DNA from: Ligula intestinalis
Taxonomy: Eukaryota > Platyhelminthes > Cestoda > Diphyllobothriidea > Diphyllobothriidae
Assembly (NCBI GenBank): GCA_036362985.1
Contig: JAYGXS010000010.1
Coordinates: forward strand, 8,641,866 to 8,705,865
Direction: 5' to 3'
DNA length: 64,000 nucleotides
The notes under the pieces are model-generated. The model ran no database searches, was not told the DNA's origin, and saw only the letters and a program-made list of their open reading frames with translations. The translations under genes were made by a program, and so were the position numbers. The stretch's first letter is position 1. Every line of letters begins with the position of its first letter. Of this stretch, positions 34,826 to 45,449 are shown piece by piece.

Positions 34826-35654
34826 GTAAGCCGTCGTCTGATTTTTATGATACCCTTAATGCAGTCGAATAACGTTGTCGTCACCTTCGAAAAGGGACGT
34901 GTATTTACGTACCAGGCTTTCATTCTTCTGTATCTTTGTTATCCATAAGTGTCTATAAAGCCGGTTGTGGGTTCGCAACATGGTCGGTCGATTTTCAGCT
35001 CTTTGTTTACTCAGAGGTCATGATTGGATTCGATTAATTTAGTATCTTATCGGTTGTACCACCGCACTTTAGGTCAAGGGTTCAGACTAGAAATTACAAC
35101 CATTCAGACGATTGCCAACGGTCGTTTCAATCCCCATGTCAGTGTGGTAAGCGGAAGCAAGCGGCCTGACCTTTAATAGTTGTATTAACTTCCTGTTTAC
35201 AGGCACTATAAAAGACATATTCAGCATGACACTTTAGCAGGGAAAAAACTCCTCATAAGTAAAACTAGTTATTAACGTTTTTTTGATAATTGGGGCTTTT
35301 CAGAAAAAAATATTCCGTATAACTGTTCTTTGTGCCAACATTCTTGTAACATCTGACGATGGAATCCTGTAAGGATTTAGAATGATAACCAAATGATTCC
35401 GGAAATTAGTTAGTCTCCTTCATTCTCCTTCTTCTTATAAATACATGAAGCTCAAATAAGTGACGAAATCGTACGCAGCCTCACCTAATCGGTATTAATA
35501 AGACTTACCTGCTTATTACATTTACATAGTTAGGTTTTGATAAGGTTCGTCGGATTACAGATTGCGAAAGGCGCAATGCGATGGGAAACTTAACTTTTCA
35601 CATTGCACACAGGTAGCGTTTCTGCTAGTATAAACCGAATCGGGACTAAGGTCT

Positions 35655-35880
35655 GACGCGAGATTCATTGAGGTGACTTGGGCATTTTGGGTTCGAGCGG
35701 GTCCCCAACAGCCGCAAGGATTGTTTTGTTCGAGGGTGTTTCCTCTAGCGCTTTGGCTCAATAGCCTAACCACAAGGCAGCGGTGGCAAGCGAACTTATT
35801 TAATGGCGGTTCACGCTCGCCATGTCACAGCGCCGTCGTCAGGCTTTGCGACACTTTATAGGCTTTTGGCATGCCAAGCC
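35655..35880 (+). repeat. Dispersed repeat family H, copy 1
   Basis: It aligns directly with 40340-40560 through TCTAGCGC-TTGGC, GGCAAGCGAACTTATTTAAT, CGCCATGTCACAG and GTCAGGCTTTGCG. Both copies are in CTNS intron 2. On the minus strand each has a CTGACGA-like box but no GAAA. Confidence 0.65.
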
Positions 35881-36143
35881 TCGGCCCACCGCGCCCTGAT
35901 AGCACTGCCGCTGCTGCGTCCGCGACTGCTTATTCGTCAGACCCGAGAGTCCGCTTATTTCAGAGCTAACCTTCACTAAAGGTCGTCCCACTATCCGCCA
36001 CCCGTGGACGTGCCGGGTAGCCAGCAGCTAGGCTAACGGGTAATCCGTCCGGTTTAGGGATCAAGGTTAGACTTAAGATGAGTAGTGCTCGCCGATATGG
36101 TAATGGAACGATGTAAGTTCCGTTTTTCAGTCAGTTGTCAGTC

Positions 36144-36470
36144 CCAGGTCGTAGTTAAGAAGAAGAAGCGATCGCTGGGACGAAAACTTTACTCGCCTGA
36201 TGGGGGGTGATTAAAGTTCAGCACGTCACAACCTGCACGCCCACCATCAATTAATTAGCGCATAATCGGTTAACTCTTCTCGATAGGGAGAGTTGTCAAT
36301 TGTTCTACTTATTCCGTAGCGTAGCGACCGTACCCTATAAATACTGCAACGTCCTGGGTATGAATTCTCCGTTTCTTCTATTGTTTACGGTGATGCATCC
36401 GTGACGGAAACCGAAACGTCAAGCGAATGGAGTACTTGCCTCAGCGATCATACCTGCTTCTTCTTGATCA
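36144..36470. mobile_element. Foldback of PLE pLTR family A ends
   Basis: The left end TTAAGAAGAAGAAGCGATCG and the right end GATCATACCTGCTTCTTCTT are inverted relative to each other. The right arm has GTGATGCATCC, GGAAACC and GAAACGTC, a family A hammerhead with a damaged CTGATGA. The left arm keeps only CTCGCCTGATGG. Confidence 0.55.
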
Positions 36471-37308
36471 TTCAGTCCTGATTCCATATTTCTTAAAATT
36501 ACGCGCTCGAGTTTTCACTGGTCGGTGTAGAAGTTAACGAGACATACAATTTTTTCTTTACTTTTTGCTGCACACGCGAAACCCCCTATTAGCAATATTT
36601 TAATATTAAAGGCGTCCTTGCATTTCGTTTTTAATGGGACCATATACCATACCATTGTCCTTTTCGATCTGGAGGCAGCTATCAGTATTAGTGTTCTGAA
36701 AGTGTCCACTAGCCGATCAAAGCATGCTTATTGGCTGGTTTTATAGCTGAAACACCTAGGTCCAGTAGTACTATCAGTTCGCGCTATTCAAAACACAAGC
36801 TTTTTTCTTTAATTCGACTCCGAGATGTGGTTAGGTTGATCTGCCTGATTGTGGAATGCAATATTTCATTTTGCCAGATTTGTGACAATCAAAGGATTTT
36901 ATGTGACGTTAAACAACGCATATAATAAGTTCGTTCCGTCTGATGATAGAGGTCAAACGGCAGTGAAAGCTGATTTGTTCTGCACATAGGGTAGGTTGCC
37001 GTGAGTTGACAATGTGCTCGTGGGTCAGAATAAAAGTTCTTTCGGGAGCGTTTCGGTGTGGGCTTTTGACATGTACTCCCTAAGTACAAGTGATTAGTTT
37101 AGTGGTGATCGTGTGATTACTTGTTACATGAACTGAGTCTGGGCCGCATGTTCTTTGGGAGCTGAAGGTCAGGGACGCCAAGCCACGCCGGCCAATGCGC
37201 TGGGCAATGAACGCTAACCCGGCTGCCACCGAGTTTTGGCCACACCCGTGCCAGGACAAAAATCGTGCACTATAAGCAGCCTTTGTGTAAGTTGAATTTG
37301 CTGGCGTG

Positions 37309-37336
37309 CATAAATCGAATAGTCTATGGACTATAT
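37309..37336. repeat. 28-bp direct repeat, left copy
   Basis: The sequence CATAAATCGAAT then AGTCTATGGACTATAT is identical at 38764-38791. It contains an ATAGTC/GACTAT dyad. Together the copies bracket 1427 bp that includes the PLE fragment at 38107-38760. Confidence 0.8.
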
Positions 37337-38106
37337 CTATCTGGGTGTGCCACGCGCGAACTGATCCCTCCAGCACGTACCAGACTTTCACGAGAGCGCC
37401 CTGGATGTCACCTATATGTGCGATTTACGCAGTCAGAGTAAGAAGTAACCATCGAGCCTGGGTCTCCATCCTAAGAGGATCGGGCTACCCAGTCAGCTAG
37501 TTTCGTGATGGATTCAGAGCACGTCAGATTTATTTTAGTGAGAAATGTGCCGAAGTGTCGTTGGGCTGGAATATCCCAGAGTAGGCCTCACTGCCAAGCT
37601 TTCCTCTCCAGTGCACCATTTTGGGATATTTAGTCATCTGCTGCTGAGATTGGGCGCAGTGGCTGACGCGACATAAAGCCCGAGGCTATTTATGTGACCA
37701 GCCTGGTTAACACGTCTCATGCCTTAATCGGGCTCCTGTGTGTTACTTTAGTATCTGTGCAGCGCGGCCCGTTGTGCGGGCACATACCCTTTTACTAGCC
37801 AGTCATTGAAAGCCTCTACTTACGGGTTTGAAGACTAGTGCTGGCGTACGTGCCATTTGGTTTTTTTTGGCGTCACACCGTCTTCTGCTACCCAGTTCTC
37901 ATAAATGCAACCGTAGACGCACATGTGCCTCTTGCGCACAGCTAAAGTATATCCTTTTTTGTTTGTACACGAGGCCCTGGTCTGTTTCAGGTCGAATAAT
38001 TGGCAAACATCGAACTTTTTTTCGCTCTGGGTTTCTGGTTGAAAATCAGGCTGTACTCTTCGTGTAAAGCAAAACTCTCCCTACTGCGTACAACAGTGTT
38101 GGGAAA

Positions 38107-38760
38107 GTAGCAGAATTTAATGGAATCATAAATTTCGCAAGCGCTCATCAGCTGCATCCACTCGCTGCATAAACTGAGTTACGAATGAGAAAATACTTGC
38201 ATCCACATGTGCAAGTACATAGGGCAAACACAGAGGCAATTGGCAGCCAGAGCTAAGGAGCACTTGCCGAGTTGGCTATTAAAACAGGAGAACAGAACTC
38301 CTCGTTCTTCCATTACGGAACACGTATTGGATACCCGTCATTCTGTTGACCCTAAAACATCCCTCCGAGTACTTGTTCGGGCACGAACAATTCGTATCTT
38401 ACGCTACCTGGAGGCAGCATACATACGGCGGTTTAAACCTGACCTATATAAACAACTGGAGGATGTGGTGAATGTAATCCTGCCGTGGTAGCGCCGGCTC
38501 CCTGTTTACACATCCCCCTTCCCACCTTTTTTGACTTAGACGTTTTTACACCGTTTTTTGCTGCCCACAGTGTTTGCATTTCCTACTTTATTGATTGCCC
38601 CTTGGCCAACTCTTGTGACCTTGATGTTTTTGTATCGATTTTTCGATGTGAATTCAATTCTGTAATTTCTCATTCGTTACTCTGTTTATGCAGCGAGTGG
38701 TAGCAGCCGATGAGCCCTTGCGAAATTAATGGTTCCATTAAATTTTGCTAATTGCGCAAT
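38107..38760 (+). mobile_element. Short PLE-derived element: inverted ends around a GIY-YIG domain
   Basis: Left arm 38107-38190 and right arm 38655-38760 are inverted copies (AATTTAATGGAA, AATTTCGCAAG, CTCATCAGCTGC, CACTCGCTGCATAAAC). Each arm has a CTGATGA/CCGATGA box, a two-pair GC stem II and GAAA. The left core is 38151-38133 on the minus strand and the right is 38707-38725 on the plus. Between them 38202-38491 encodes a GIY-YIG C-terminal half. Confidence 0.7.
38202..38491 (+). pseudogene. PLE GIY-YIG endonuclease fragment
   Basis: An open frame reads CIHMCKYIGQTQRQLAARAK then EHLPSWLLKQENRTPRS, ITEHVLDTRHSVDPKTSLRV and YLEAAYIRRFKPDLYKQLE, ending at a stop at 38489-38491. KYIGQT..RL..R..EH is the second half of the GIY-YIG fold; the first GIY/SIPC half and all of the RT are missing. 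No start codon belongs to this fragment. Confidence 0.8.
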
Positions 38761-38763
38761 CTT

Positions 38764-38791
38764 CATAAATCGAATAGTCTATGGACTATAT
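38764..38791. repeat. 28-bp direct repeat, right copy
   Basis: Identical to 37309-37336 over 28 bases. It begins directly after the right arm of the short PLE element. Confidence 0.8.
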
Positions 38792-38799
38792 TTGAAGTC

Positions 38800-40330
38800 A
38801 CGAGGGTCCCGAGTCAAAGGGATTCGACAGCAAGCAGTAAACACGCGCACTCCCAATCATCTCTCTCTCTCAAGTCCTAAACGGGTGAGTTGAGGGCAAA
38901 AGTAGTTTATGTAGTGCACCACATATACCCTTAGTCTCAGCATTTTGTCCTACGGAAACGGTGGTTATAGGGGTTAAAGGGGTAAGAAAATAGGATAAAC
39001 AGGGAAGAAAATTTTTAGAAGCAAGCGTAAAGTGAAAAAAAATGCAGTCGAATTTGTTTCCCGCGACCATTGGGAATGAGTTGTTTCGCATGTAAATAGG
39101 AGGTGTGTGCGGCGCTTCGCGCCGCGGACTATACTAATCCAACCCCAGAACGGTAAGCTGGACTTCAGGTAAGTTGAAGTAGATGTCCTCCTAACCGCCA
39201 TTTCTATTTTTTTTAGGAATTTTAACAAACCTGCAATTCGATAGTCAAAGTTTTTCTGTAATACGTTAAACGATAATACAGATTAGGAAAATCTACAGAT
39301 ATAAATACACAACATTTCTAAATACACTCAAATAAAATGCAAATAGCAGTTATAAAAGTATATTCTACCGCGTATTCTAAGTCTCCACCCATAAAACTCT
39401 ATAACCACAGTTTTTGTAGGACAGCATTCCGGGACAAGGGATTAATGAGGTGCACTAAATAAACTACTATTGCCGAGTTGAGACTAGATGAAATTAAACA
39501 CCTCACCCTAACACGTGCCGTACACGTATGAACATTTTGTTCCGACGCATATCGCGAGCTCACGTAGCTTCTTCTCGGCTGTCCGTTTTAATTACCTGCA
39601 TGGAGGCACATTGCCACATTACTCAAAGCGGTACTCAGTTAGCCCATCAAAGTGCTGATTATTAAAGAAGGTAATCCCAAGACGGCCATTTTCTGCAGAG
39701 AAGTTTATTTCAAAAGTATGCATCATGGCAAATGGTTAATTACCCACTTCTAGAATTGTTACCTATTCACTTACGACTACCTCACAATTCTGCACTGCTT
39801 TGTCCCGTTCACGGTCGATAAATACTTTGAAATTGCTGCTTGGGACACCCTGTATGCTGCTTTATGGACGGAGATGCAGAGGAGGCGGTTTTATCCTCGC
39901 ATTTAAGTCGTATAAAATAACTACGTTCTATATGGTGCTTTTGTGTTCTGCAAGAGTTTGTGTGTTCCGCCACTGTTGGCTTTCGCACAAACCGTAATCC
40001 AAAATATTTTAGGAGTTTCGGCCCAGCCTCTGCCTCCAAGTATGTGGGCCAAGCTCACATCTAGCGGAATCAAGCGTTTAATGTGTTCATAATAACTGTG
40101 GCCTCAAGAGTGCAGTGTGCAATCTAATCCACGGAGTCCTGATACTGATAGTTCGTCCCTCGTGCTTGACGATGGTGGCCATAATTCCTGAGATGTGTTT
40201 GTTTGATCAGGCGCTGTTCATGTGCTACTTTAAAAGCAGTTCACCATGCGTCACGGGGACTCATGATCTTTGGTTCCAGCGAACGGCGTAGCATGGATTT
40301 TCGTACTTTATTCGGACATATTTTCATGAG
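38800..40330. other. CTNS intron 2, no recognised gene
   Basis: AT-rich sequence. A lone mariner-type end, TGGGACACCCTGTA, lies at 39841-39854 without a visible partner. Otherwise nothing is supported. Confidence 0.45.
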
Positions 40331-40339
40331 GTTTCTCGG

Positions 40340-40560
40340 GAAGTGTAAGTACCGGCGTGTCCCCAACAATCACTGAGATTGTGTTTTTTCAAGTTCGTCT
40401 CTTCTAGCGCATTGGCCCAGAGGCCTTTCTACATGGCAGTCGCGGCAAACGAACTTCTTTAATGTCGGTTAACAGTCGCCATGTCACAGTGTCGTCATTG
40501 GGCTTTGCGGCTTCTTATAAGGTTTCAGCCTGCCGGAACTCAGCCCGCCATATCCAAGTA
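40340..40560 (+). repeat. Dispersed repeat family H, copy 2
   Basis: Direct relative of 35655-35880 with the same block order (TCTAGCGCATTGGC, GCGGCAAACGAACTTC, CGCCATGTCACAGTG, GGGCTTTGCGG). Confidence 0.65.
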
Positions 40561-40616
40561 GCCCAAGGAGGCATCCTGTCCAAGTCATACGCTAGCTTTG
40601 ATGGTTAGTTCTCTGT

Positions 40617-41690
40617 TACGTCTCGACTTGTTTGGATAACGTGCATATGAGTACTGATTGATGCATGGGCATGACAGGTAACTAATGGTTCACCCATCGC
40701 GAACGACGTTGTTCACCGTGCACTCCACACCATGTCGGGTGTAGGGACAGTGACTTTGGCGTAAATAGGCATATAGGGAGGAAGCAGGGCGCTCACCATT
40801 TTCTCGTCCATTCAGGCTGCCTCAAGAATCGATTAGACTCAGTGGGTGATATGGCGTTAAACTTCTGTCTGTCGCCTGCTATAAGTCTAATTGATCCTCG
40901 TTGAGGTTAGGTCGATTTCCAAGGGCGTTCGGACAGCAAACACTCGGGAATCCGCACAACAGCCGTCACTTGGCAAGCGATTACCATAGTGGGCTAATAG
41001 TCTGTCTTTTAGTAGTGGAAGTAGCAGTCCGATTATGTACAACTCCAGAGGAGACAGAATATTACTTTTGCTTTAACGACCAAGTTGTAATTGCATTTAA
41101 GAAGAGACGAGTGAACGACTTTCATGGATTACAGTGCTTTGCCTAGTTCGTCCTCTGTAAAACGGCTGACGACCGCATGATTCTCTTTTAAACAGATTTC
41201 CTTATGCCCAACCAGACTAACTAAAAACGTATTCTGTCTATACATTTTTGAAAAGTGTCATACCAAAACCGCAACTTTTTTTCACCGAAAAAGGAGGCTG
41301 CGGACCTTCCAGCAATGAAGATTATTGGATATTCATAGACACCGGGCCCTTGGTGCTGTATAACACCCATTACCAGGTGTTATTAGCACTTAGCGTTCAT
41401 CAAAATACTTTTAACGCAGAGATCCGAGTCAAGAGCGATTGTTTAAGACTGCATCGTGCCCAACCCATACGCTGGGTTACCGTTCCGATAGTTTGTTCCC
41501 CGTTTCTCCTCGACTTGTTTGAATGAAGCAATCAAATCTGCATATGCGCACATATGAATGCTGATTGTATCATTGTGCGCATAGCACTGGAACTGGCTAC
41601 CTGTTCAACCATCGCAAGCGACGTTGTTTACCGTGTACTCCACAGCCTGTCGGGCTCAGGGACGGTGGTCTGTGCGTGAATAAGTCTGAA
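40617..41690 (+). repeat. Direct repeat pair (40617-40775 and 41505-41690)
   Basis: Both carry CTCGACTTGTTTG, ATATGA-TGATTG, ACCATCGC-A-CGACGTTGTT and CACCGTG-ACTCCAC boxes in the same order about 890 bp apart. Nothing coding is recognised between them. Confidence 0.6.
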
Positions 41691-42009
41691 GTGACAATAT
41701 ACTTTCGACAGACTAATGGGTACTCCCTAAACGTGTTTAAATCTAAGATATGCGTATACTTGATTGACCTACAGTTGTGTAAAAGGGACCAGGCAACAAT
41801 TCCTACGTCGTTTCCGATGGTATCCGCCGTGTGCCTCACAACACGCGCGTGAATTAGGTTATAGTGACAGTAGACTTTCACGCATTAGCAGATACACGTA
41901 CACCGATCTGAAAGAGGTTACACTCGTCGGTCCATGTTGTCAGTAGAGCTCCACTCGAGCCTCCACCGTGGGGCGGCTAGGATATAGGCAGAAGGACATT
42001 ACCGACAAA

Positions 42010-42180
42010 GACACGGGACACTACAATGACCATTTCTGGCCTATTTGTCGTCATCAGGTAGTGATACCCAACTTCAGTGTTGTTGCTGAAATTGCTGCCA
42101 CACTCGAGTTTCGAACTCGCGTCTCTCCAGTCAGAGGCGAACGCCTTAACCGTTGAGTTGTCGAGCTCGCGGTCTTGTCA
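42010..42180 (-). mobile_element. tRNA-derived SINE with 3' hammerhead, copy 3
   Basis: On the minus strand the head starts near 42168 with an A-box-like ACAACTCAACGGTTAAGGCG and the best B-box of the three copies, GAGTTCGAAACTCGAGTG. GGCAGCAATTTCAGC and the hammerhead at 42069-42015 follow. It lies in CTNS intron 2, antisense to the gene. Confidence 0.75.
42015..42069 (-). ncRNA. Hammerhead ribozyme, SINE copy 3
   Basis: Outer stem I pairs GGG (42069-42067) with CCC (42017-42015). Inner stem I pairs CACTAC (42063-42058) perfectly with GTAGTG (42024-42019). CTGATGA is 42057-42051. GAA is 42036-42034, followed by ATGGTCAT (42033-42026), an ATG/CAT hairpin, and T (42025) at the cleavage position. 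Stem II (CGAC with GGCC) is eroded, so this copy may be slow or inactive. Confidence 0.7.
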
Positions 42181-42189
42181 GTATTAGAT

Positions 42190-43910
42190 CGGGGATATAC
42201 AGTAGCAGATACGCGTACACCGATCTGACAGAGGGCATACACTTTCGCACATCTACTGCACTTTCAGTAGGCCGATGTGTACTTATGGTGCCGCTAAATG
42301 TCTAGTTGTGAGAGATTCTGCTCATCAACGGGTCCACCAGTGCTCCCCGTGTACTCTCGGGCACCTGCAAGATTTAGAGTCTTCTTTTTTCCCGGAAAGC
42401 AATTTGCTAACTTGAAATAGATTTATCCGCTCATCGTTGTCGATAATGCTCGTCGTCATTGCTGATTATGTATCACATTTTCGAGGAGGCTTTGCTTATT
42501 GATCCAGGTCTCCCATCTGCTAATTAGGAAGCCTTACTCAAGTCGGAAGATGGAAGGGTAAGCTAACATTTATGACCTTTATAGACAAAGAAACAAACGC
42601 TGTATTTTGGAGCTATAATTTCCACGTTTTCATCAAATAATTCTCCATTCACCGTAGGCAAAACAAATAACACCGCAAGCTTACAAACGACACCCAATGC
42701 TGAAACTGACAACGATTGCCAGCATGAAAAATCTCCCGCCAGTAGGTTGCAAAATTTATGCAGGATGATACATCCTCCAGAGCGGTGTTAAAATCATGTG
42801 CGGATGAACTCATTTGTGTGATTAAAACAAACGAAAAAGAATAAAAAGCAGTGTTTTATCAGCAAAAACGCCAACCGACGTGCTGTGGGAAAATTCCGAT
42901 GGGAATGGAGAGCGGAAAAAAATTGCGATTCACTTTCAAAAGCCCGCCAAGAATAGTAAATCCAAATAGCGATAACTAAAGGAGTCGCCAAAACTGATAA
43001 GACCTCGAATGTAATTATACTTTTAAATAGAAAAAAGCGTAAGCAAGAGAATTTTGGGCAGTAAATAGCTCGAAAAAAGTTTCCAAGTTAATTAACGAAC
43101 GATAATAACTTAGCTCTTAGTAGAGGATTCCTCTAGCCAGAATTGTTCACTCTTTAAAAATCGTATGGCATGCGATGCACTTTTCATTATTGATCAAGAT
43201 TCATAGGTATGCAGTCCTGTTTCCCAGAAAAAAATTGCAGCTATTGCATTGCCTCTGCGACGTGGAACATCGTATCTAACTTAGAGGTGTATTCGGCTAT
43301 ATTTGCAATTTGGAACATTGGTTCACGCTAGCCGGACTATATTACAACATCTGCAAGTTCCTTTCTGACTGTAGGAAGTGCTCCGGCTGTATTGAAATAT
43401 CGTTTTGGCGTCAGGATGACATGCAATGATGGCATGAAAATGTATTTAAGTATGTATTTTGGAAAATTTAATAGTCCTGTAAAGAAGGTGGGATTTATGG
43501 TTTCCATTTCCGTGGTTAAACTTAACATTTGTCCGACATTAATGCACGAAGCTTCAGACAAACGCACTTGCGTTTAAAGTGGGCTGAAGGTGTAAAATGC
43601 TCTGTAAAATGCGAGACTCAACTTTTACGGCGACAACGCATTTGTCCAAATAATACGGATGACTGTAGAGTTTTTGCTCCTAAATAAGAGGGAATGATTT
43701 AATTTGCAGCTTAATATAACGTGGTGCGTCATCAGCTAAGGGGTAAGACACTGGAATAGACACCCCCACGCCGCAGGCCACTTTGTGCAACCCTCCAAAG
43801 TGCGTTAGGGTTAAGATGGTGGCTGAGACTAAGGTTAGGCTTAAAGTTAGTGTAAGGGTTAGGTTTAGGACCCACGAATAAGTACCTCTCGCTGGCATTC
43901 ACTGCAAGAT
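42190..43910. other. CTNS intron 2, no recognised gene
   Basis: AT-rich. At 43800-43870 there is a degenerate run of TTAGGG/GTTAGGC-like units (GCGTTAGGGTTAAG, AAGGGTTAGGTTTAGG) reminiscent of interstitial telomeric sequence. Nothing else is supported. Confidence 0.4.
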
Positions 43911-43919
43911 CACCTGTGT

Positions 43920-44370
43920 GAGTTCGACCACCGTAATCGATGATGTCCACCATATGCCCGAGAGCAGGGACGGTGACTGCGACCAGTTATAGTGGAAGTA
44001 GACGCAACACTGTCTACCCCACTCTAAACCGTCATCAGCTTTGTTCAATGACAAGACAAAGTCGAGATGACCGAGCAAGAATCAGGCGTAATCTGCTTTG
44101 TCCAGCCAGAAATGCCGCCTAACTTAATATTTAGTGACAGTAGACTTTACGCGGATACTACTGCACTGTCTACGCTCACTCATCTATAGTAGGTGTCTAA
44201 CCTGATTCTAAGAAGCCAGGGCTCGTTCTGCTAACAACAACTACTTATATTTCTAACATTACTATTAGGGTGCAACTGAGTGATTTGTTCGCTGGTACTA
44301 TTTCAGTCTGTATTGTAAATCAGAAGTGATGCTGGTTAAAGTCAGCACAGGGTTCATATGCCCTCAATCT
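43920..44370 (+). repeat. 450-bp dispersed repeat family G, copy 2
   Basis: Same block order as 32405-32880: GTTCGACCACCG, GATGATGTCCACCATATGC, AAGTCGAGATGACCGAGCA, CCGCCTAACTTA, CATCTATAGTAGGTG. It lies 320 bp before CTNS exon 3. Confidence 0.75.
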
Positions 44371-44687
44371 CAACAGGAGGTGTAGTAGTACACAATGGAA
44401 GGATACTAGTCTATTGTCTAAGTCGCTAAAAAGCCTACTCCTTATTAGTTATTTTCCTGTTTCCCTTTATATATCCTTTCTTTTCGTAAGCTGCCGCGTA
44501 GCTCGCGCCGTCTTTGCAGTATTTTTCAACATCAAATGCGTATTGTTCCCTGCATTGCATAGTGCAGTTTTTTTTTCATATCAACTCGCGCCTGCCAGCG
44601 TTTACTGTCAGAAGGATGCTTGGAGAAACCCTCTTTTTGGCAGACTATAAACAGACTGCTCGATTTTTCTCCTCCACCAACCTCTAG

Positions 44688-44828
44688 GCTTGGCCTGTTG
44701 CACTTGTACCTGTCAGTAGTTCGTCATCATGAACTGCAGGTCTTTCAAAGTGTCATCGGCTGGGGTTACTTCACAGCCTGGACGGTGTCCTTCTATCCTC
44801 AGACTTACATGAATTGGCGTCGCAAAAG
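44688..44828 (+). CDS. CTNS: CTNS exon 3: first transmembrane helix and PQ-loop
   Basis: The acceptor is CTCCACCAACCTCTAG before 44688 and the donor is AAAAG/GTAAGC after 44828. The exon is 141 nt. It encodes LGLLHLYLSVVRHHELQVFQ and then SVIGWGYFTAWTVSFYPQ and TYMNWRRK. VIGW.YF.AW..SFYPQ..MNWRRKS is the diagnostic first PQ-loop of cystinosins; the YPQ is intact. Confidence 0.95.
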
Positions 44829-44914
44829 GTAAGCACTTTTGTTTGCCCTTCTTTTATCCGGCCCGTTCAAGCCTGCTAATTATTCCTTACGGTGTGTGGG
44901 TGTGTGTGTGCGTG

Positions 44915-45445
44915 TCCGACCATAGATTTCGATGAAGTCCGTTAAGTGCACCAACAGGTTGGTACTGAAGGTGACAGTCTCAGGCGTTAGCTTTAAAGTA
45001 ATAGAGGACGTAGTTAGCGTGTCTGCACTCTTCACCTTCTCCTGGAGTCTCAAAGACTAAATGGGGTCCGGCGTGGGCTGCTGTATCAGATGCAAGCCAA
45101 TACACCGCCTGACTTAGTCTTACAGTCACAGAAGACTTTGCTCGGGTACTACTGTACTATCTATCCTCACTCACCTATAGTAGGTGTCTAGCCAGACTTT
45201 AGTAAACCAGGGCTGGTACTGCTACTTCTAATACTACTTACTAGGGTGTAGCTTAGTGATAGTACTTTTTGGTACTGATACTGACTGTTTTGTAAGTCAG
45301 AAGTGACCCTGATTAAAGTCAGCACTGGGCTCATATCCCCTAAATCTCGGCAAAAAATCTAGTAGTATTGGTGCTGGTACTGACGCCACCATTTATCAGA
45401 CGTGACGCTGATTAAGCCCACGCTACGGCTCATATCCTCTTGGTC
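44915..45445 (+). repeat. 450-bp dispersed repeat family G, copy 3
   Basis: More diverged copy: CGACCATAGATTTCGATGAA, CCGCCTGACTTAG, CACCTATAGTAGGTGTC, GTAAGTCAGAAGTGACCC. It lies 87 bp after CTNS exon 3, in the same orientation as copy 2. Confidence 0.65.
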
Positions 45446-45449
45446 TCAA

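Noticed and set aside
43728..43738. TCATCAG boxes at 43730 and 44034 as minus-strand hammerheads
   Set aside because: No GAAA at a workable distance and no pairing for stems I or II.
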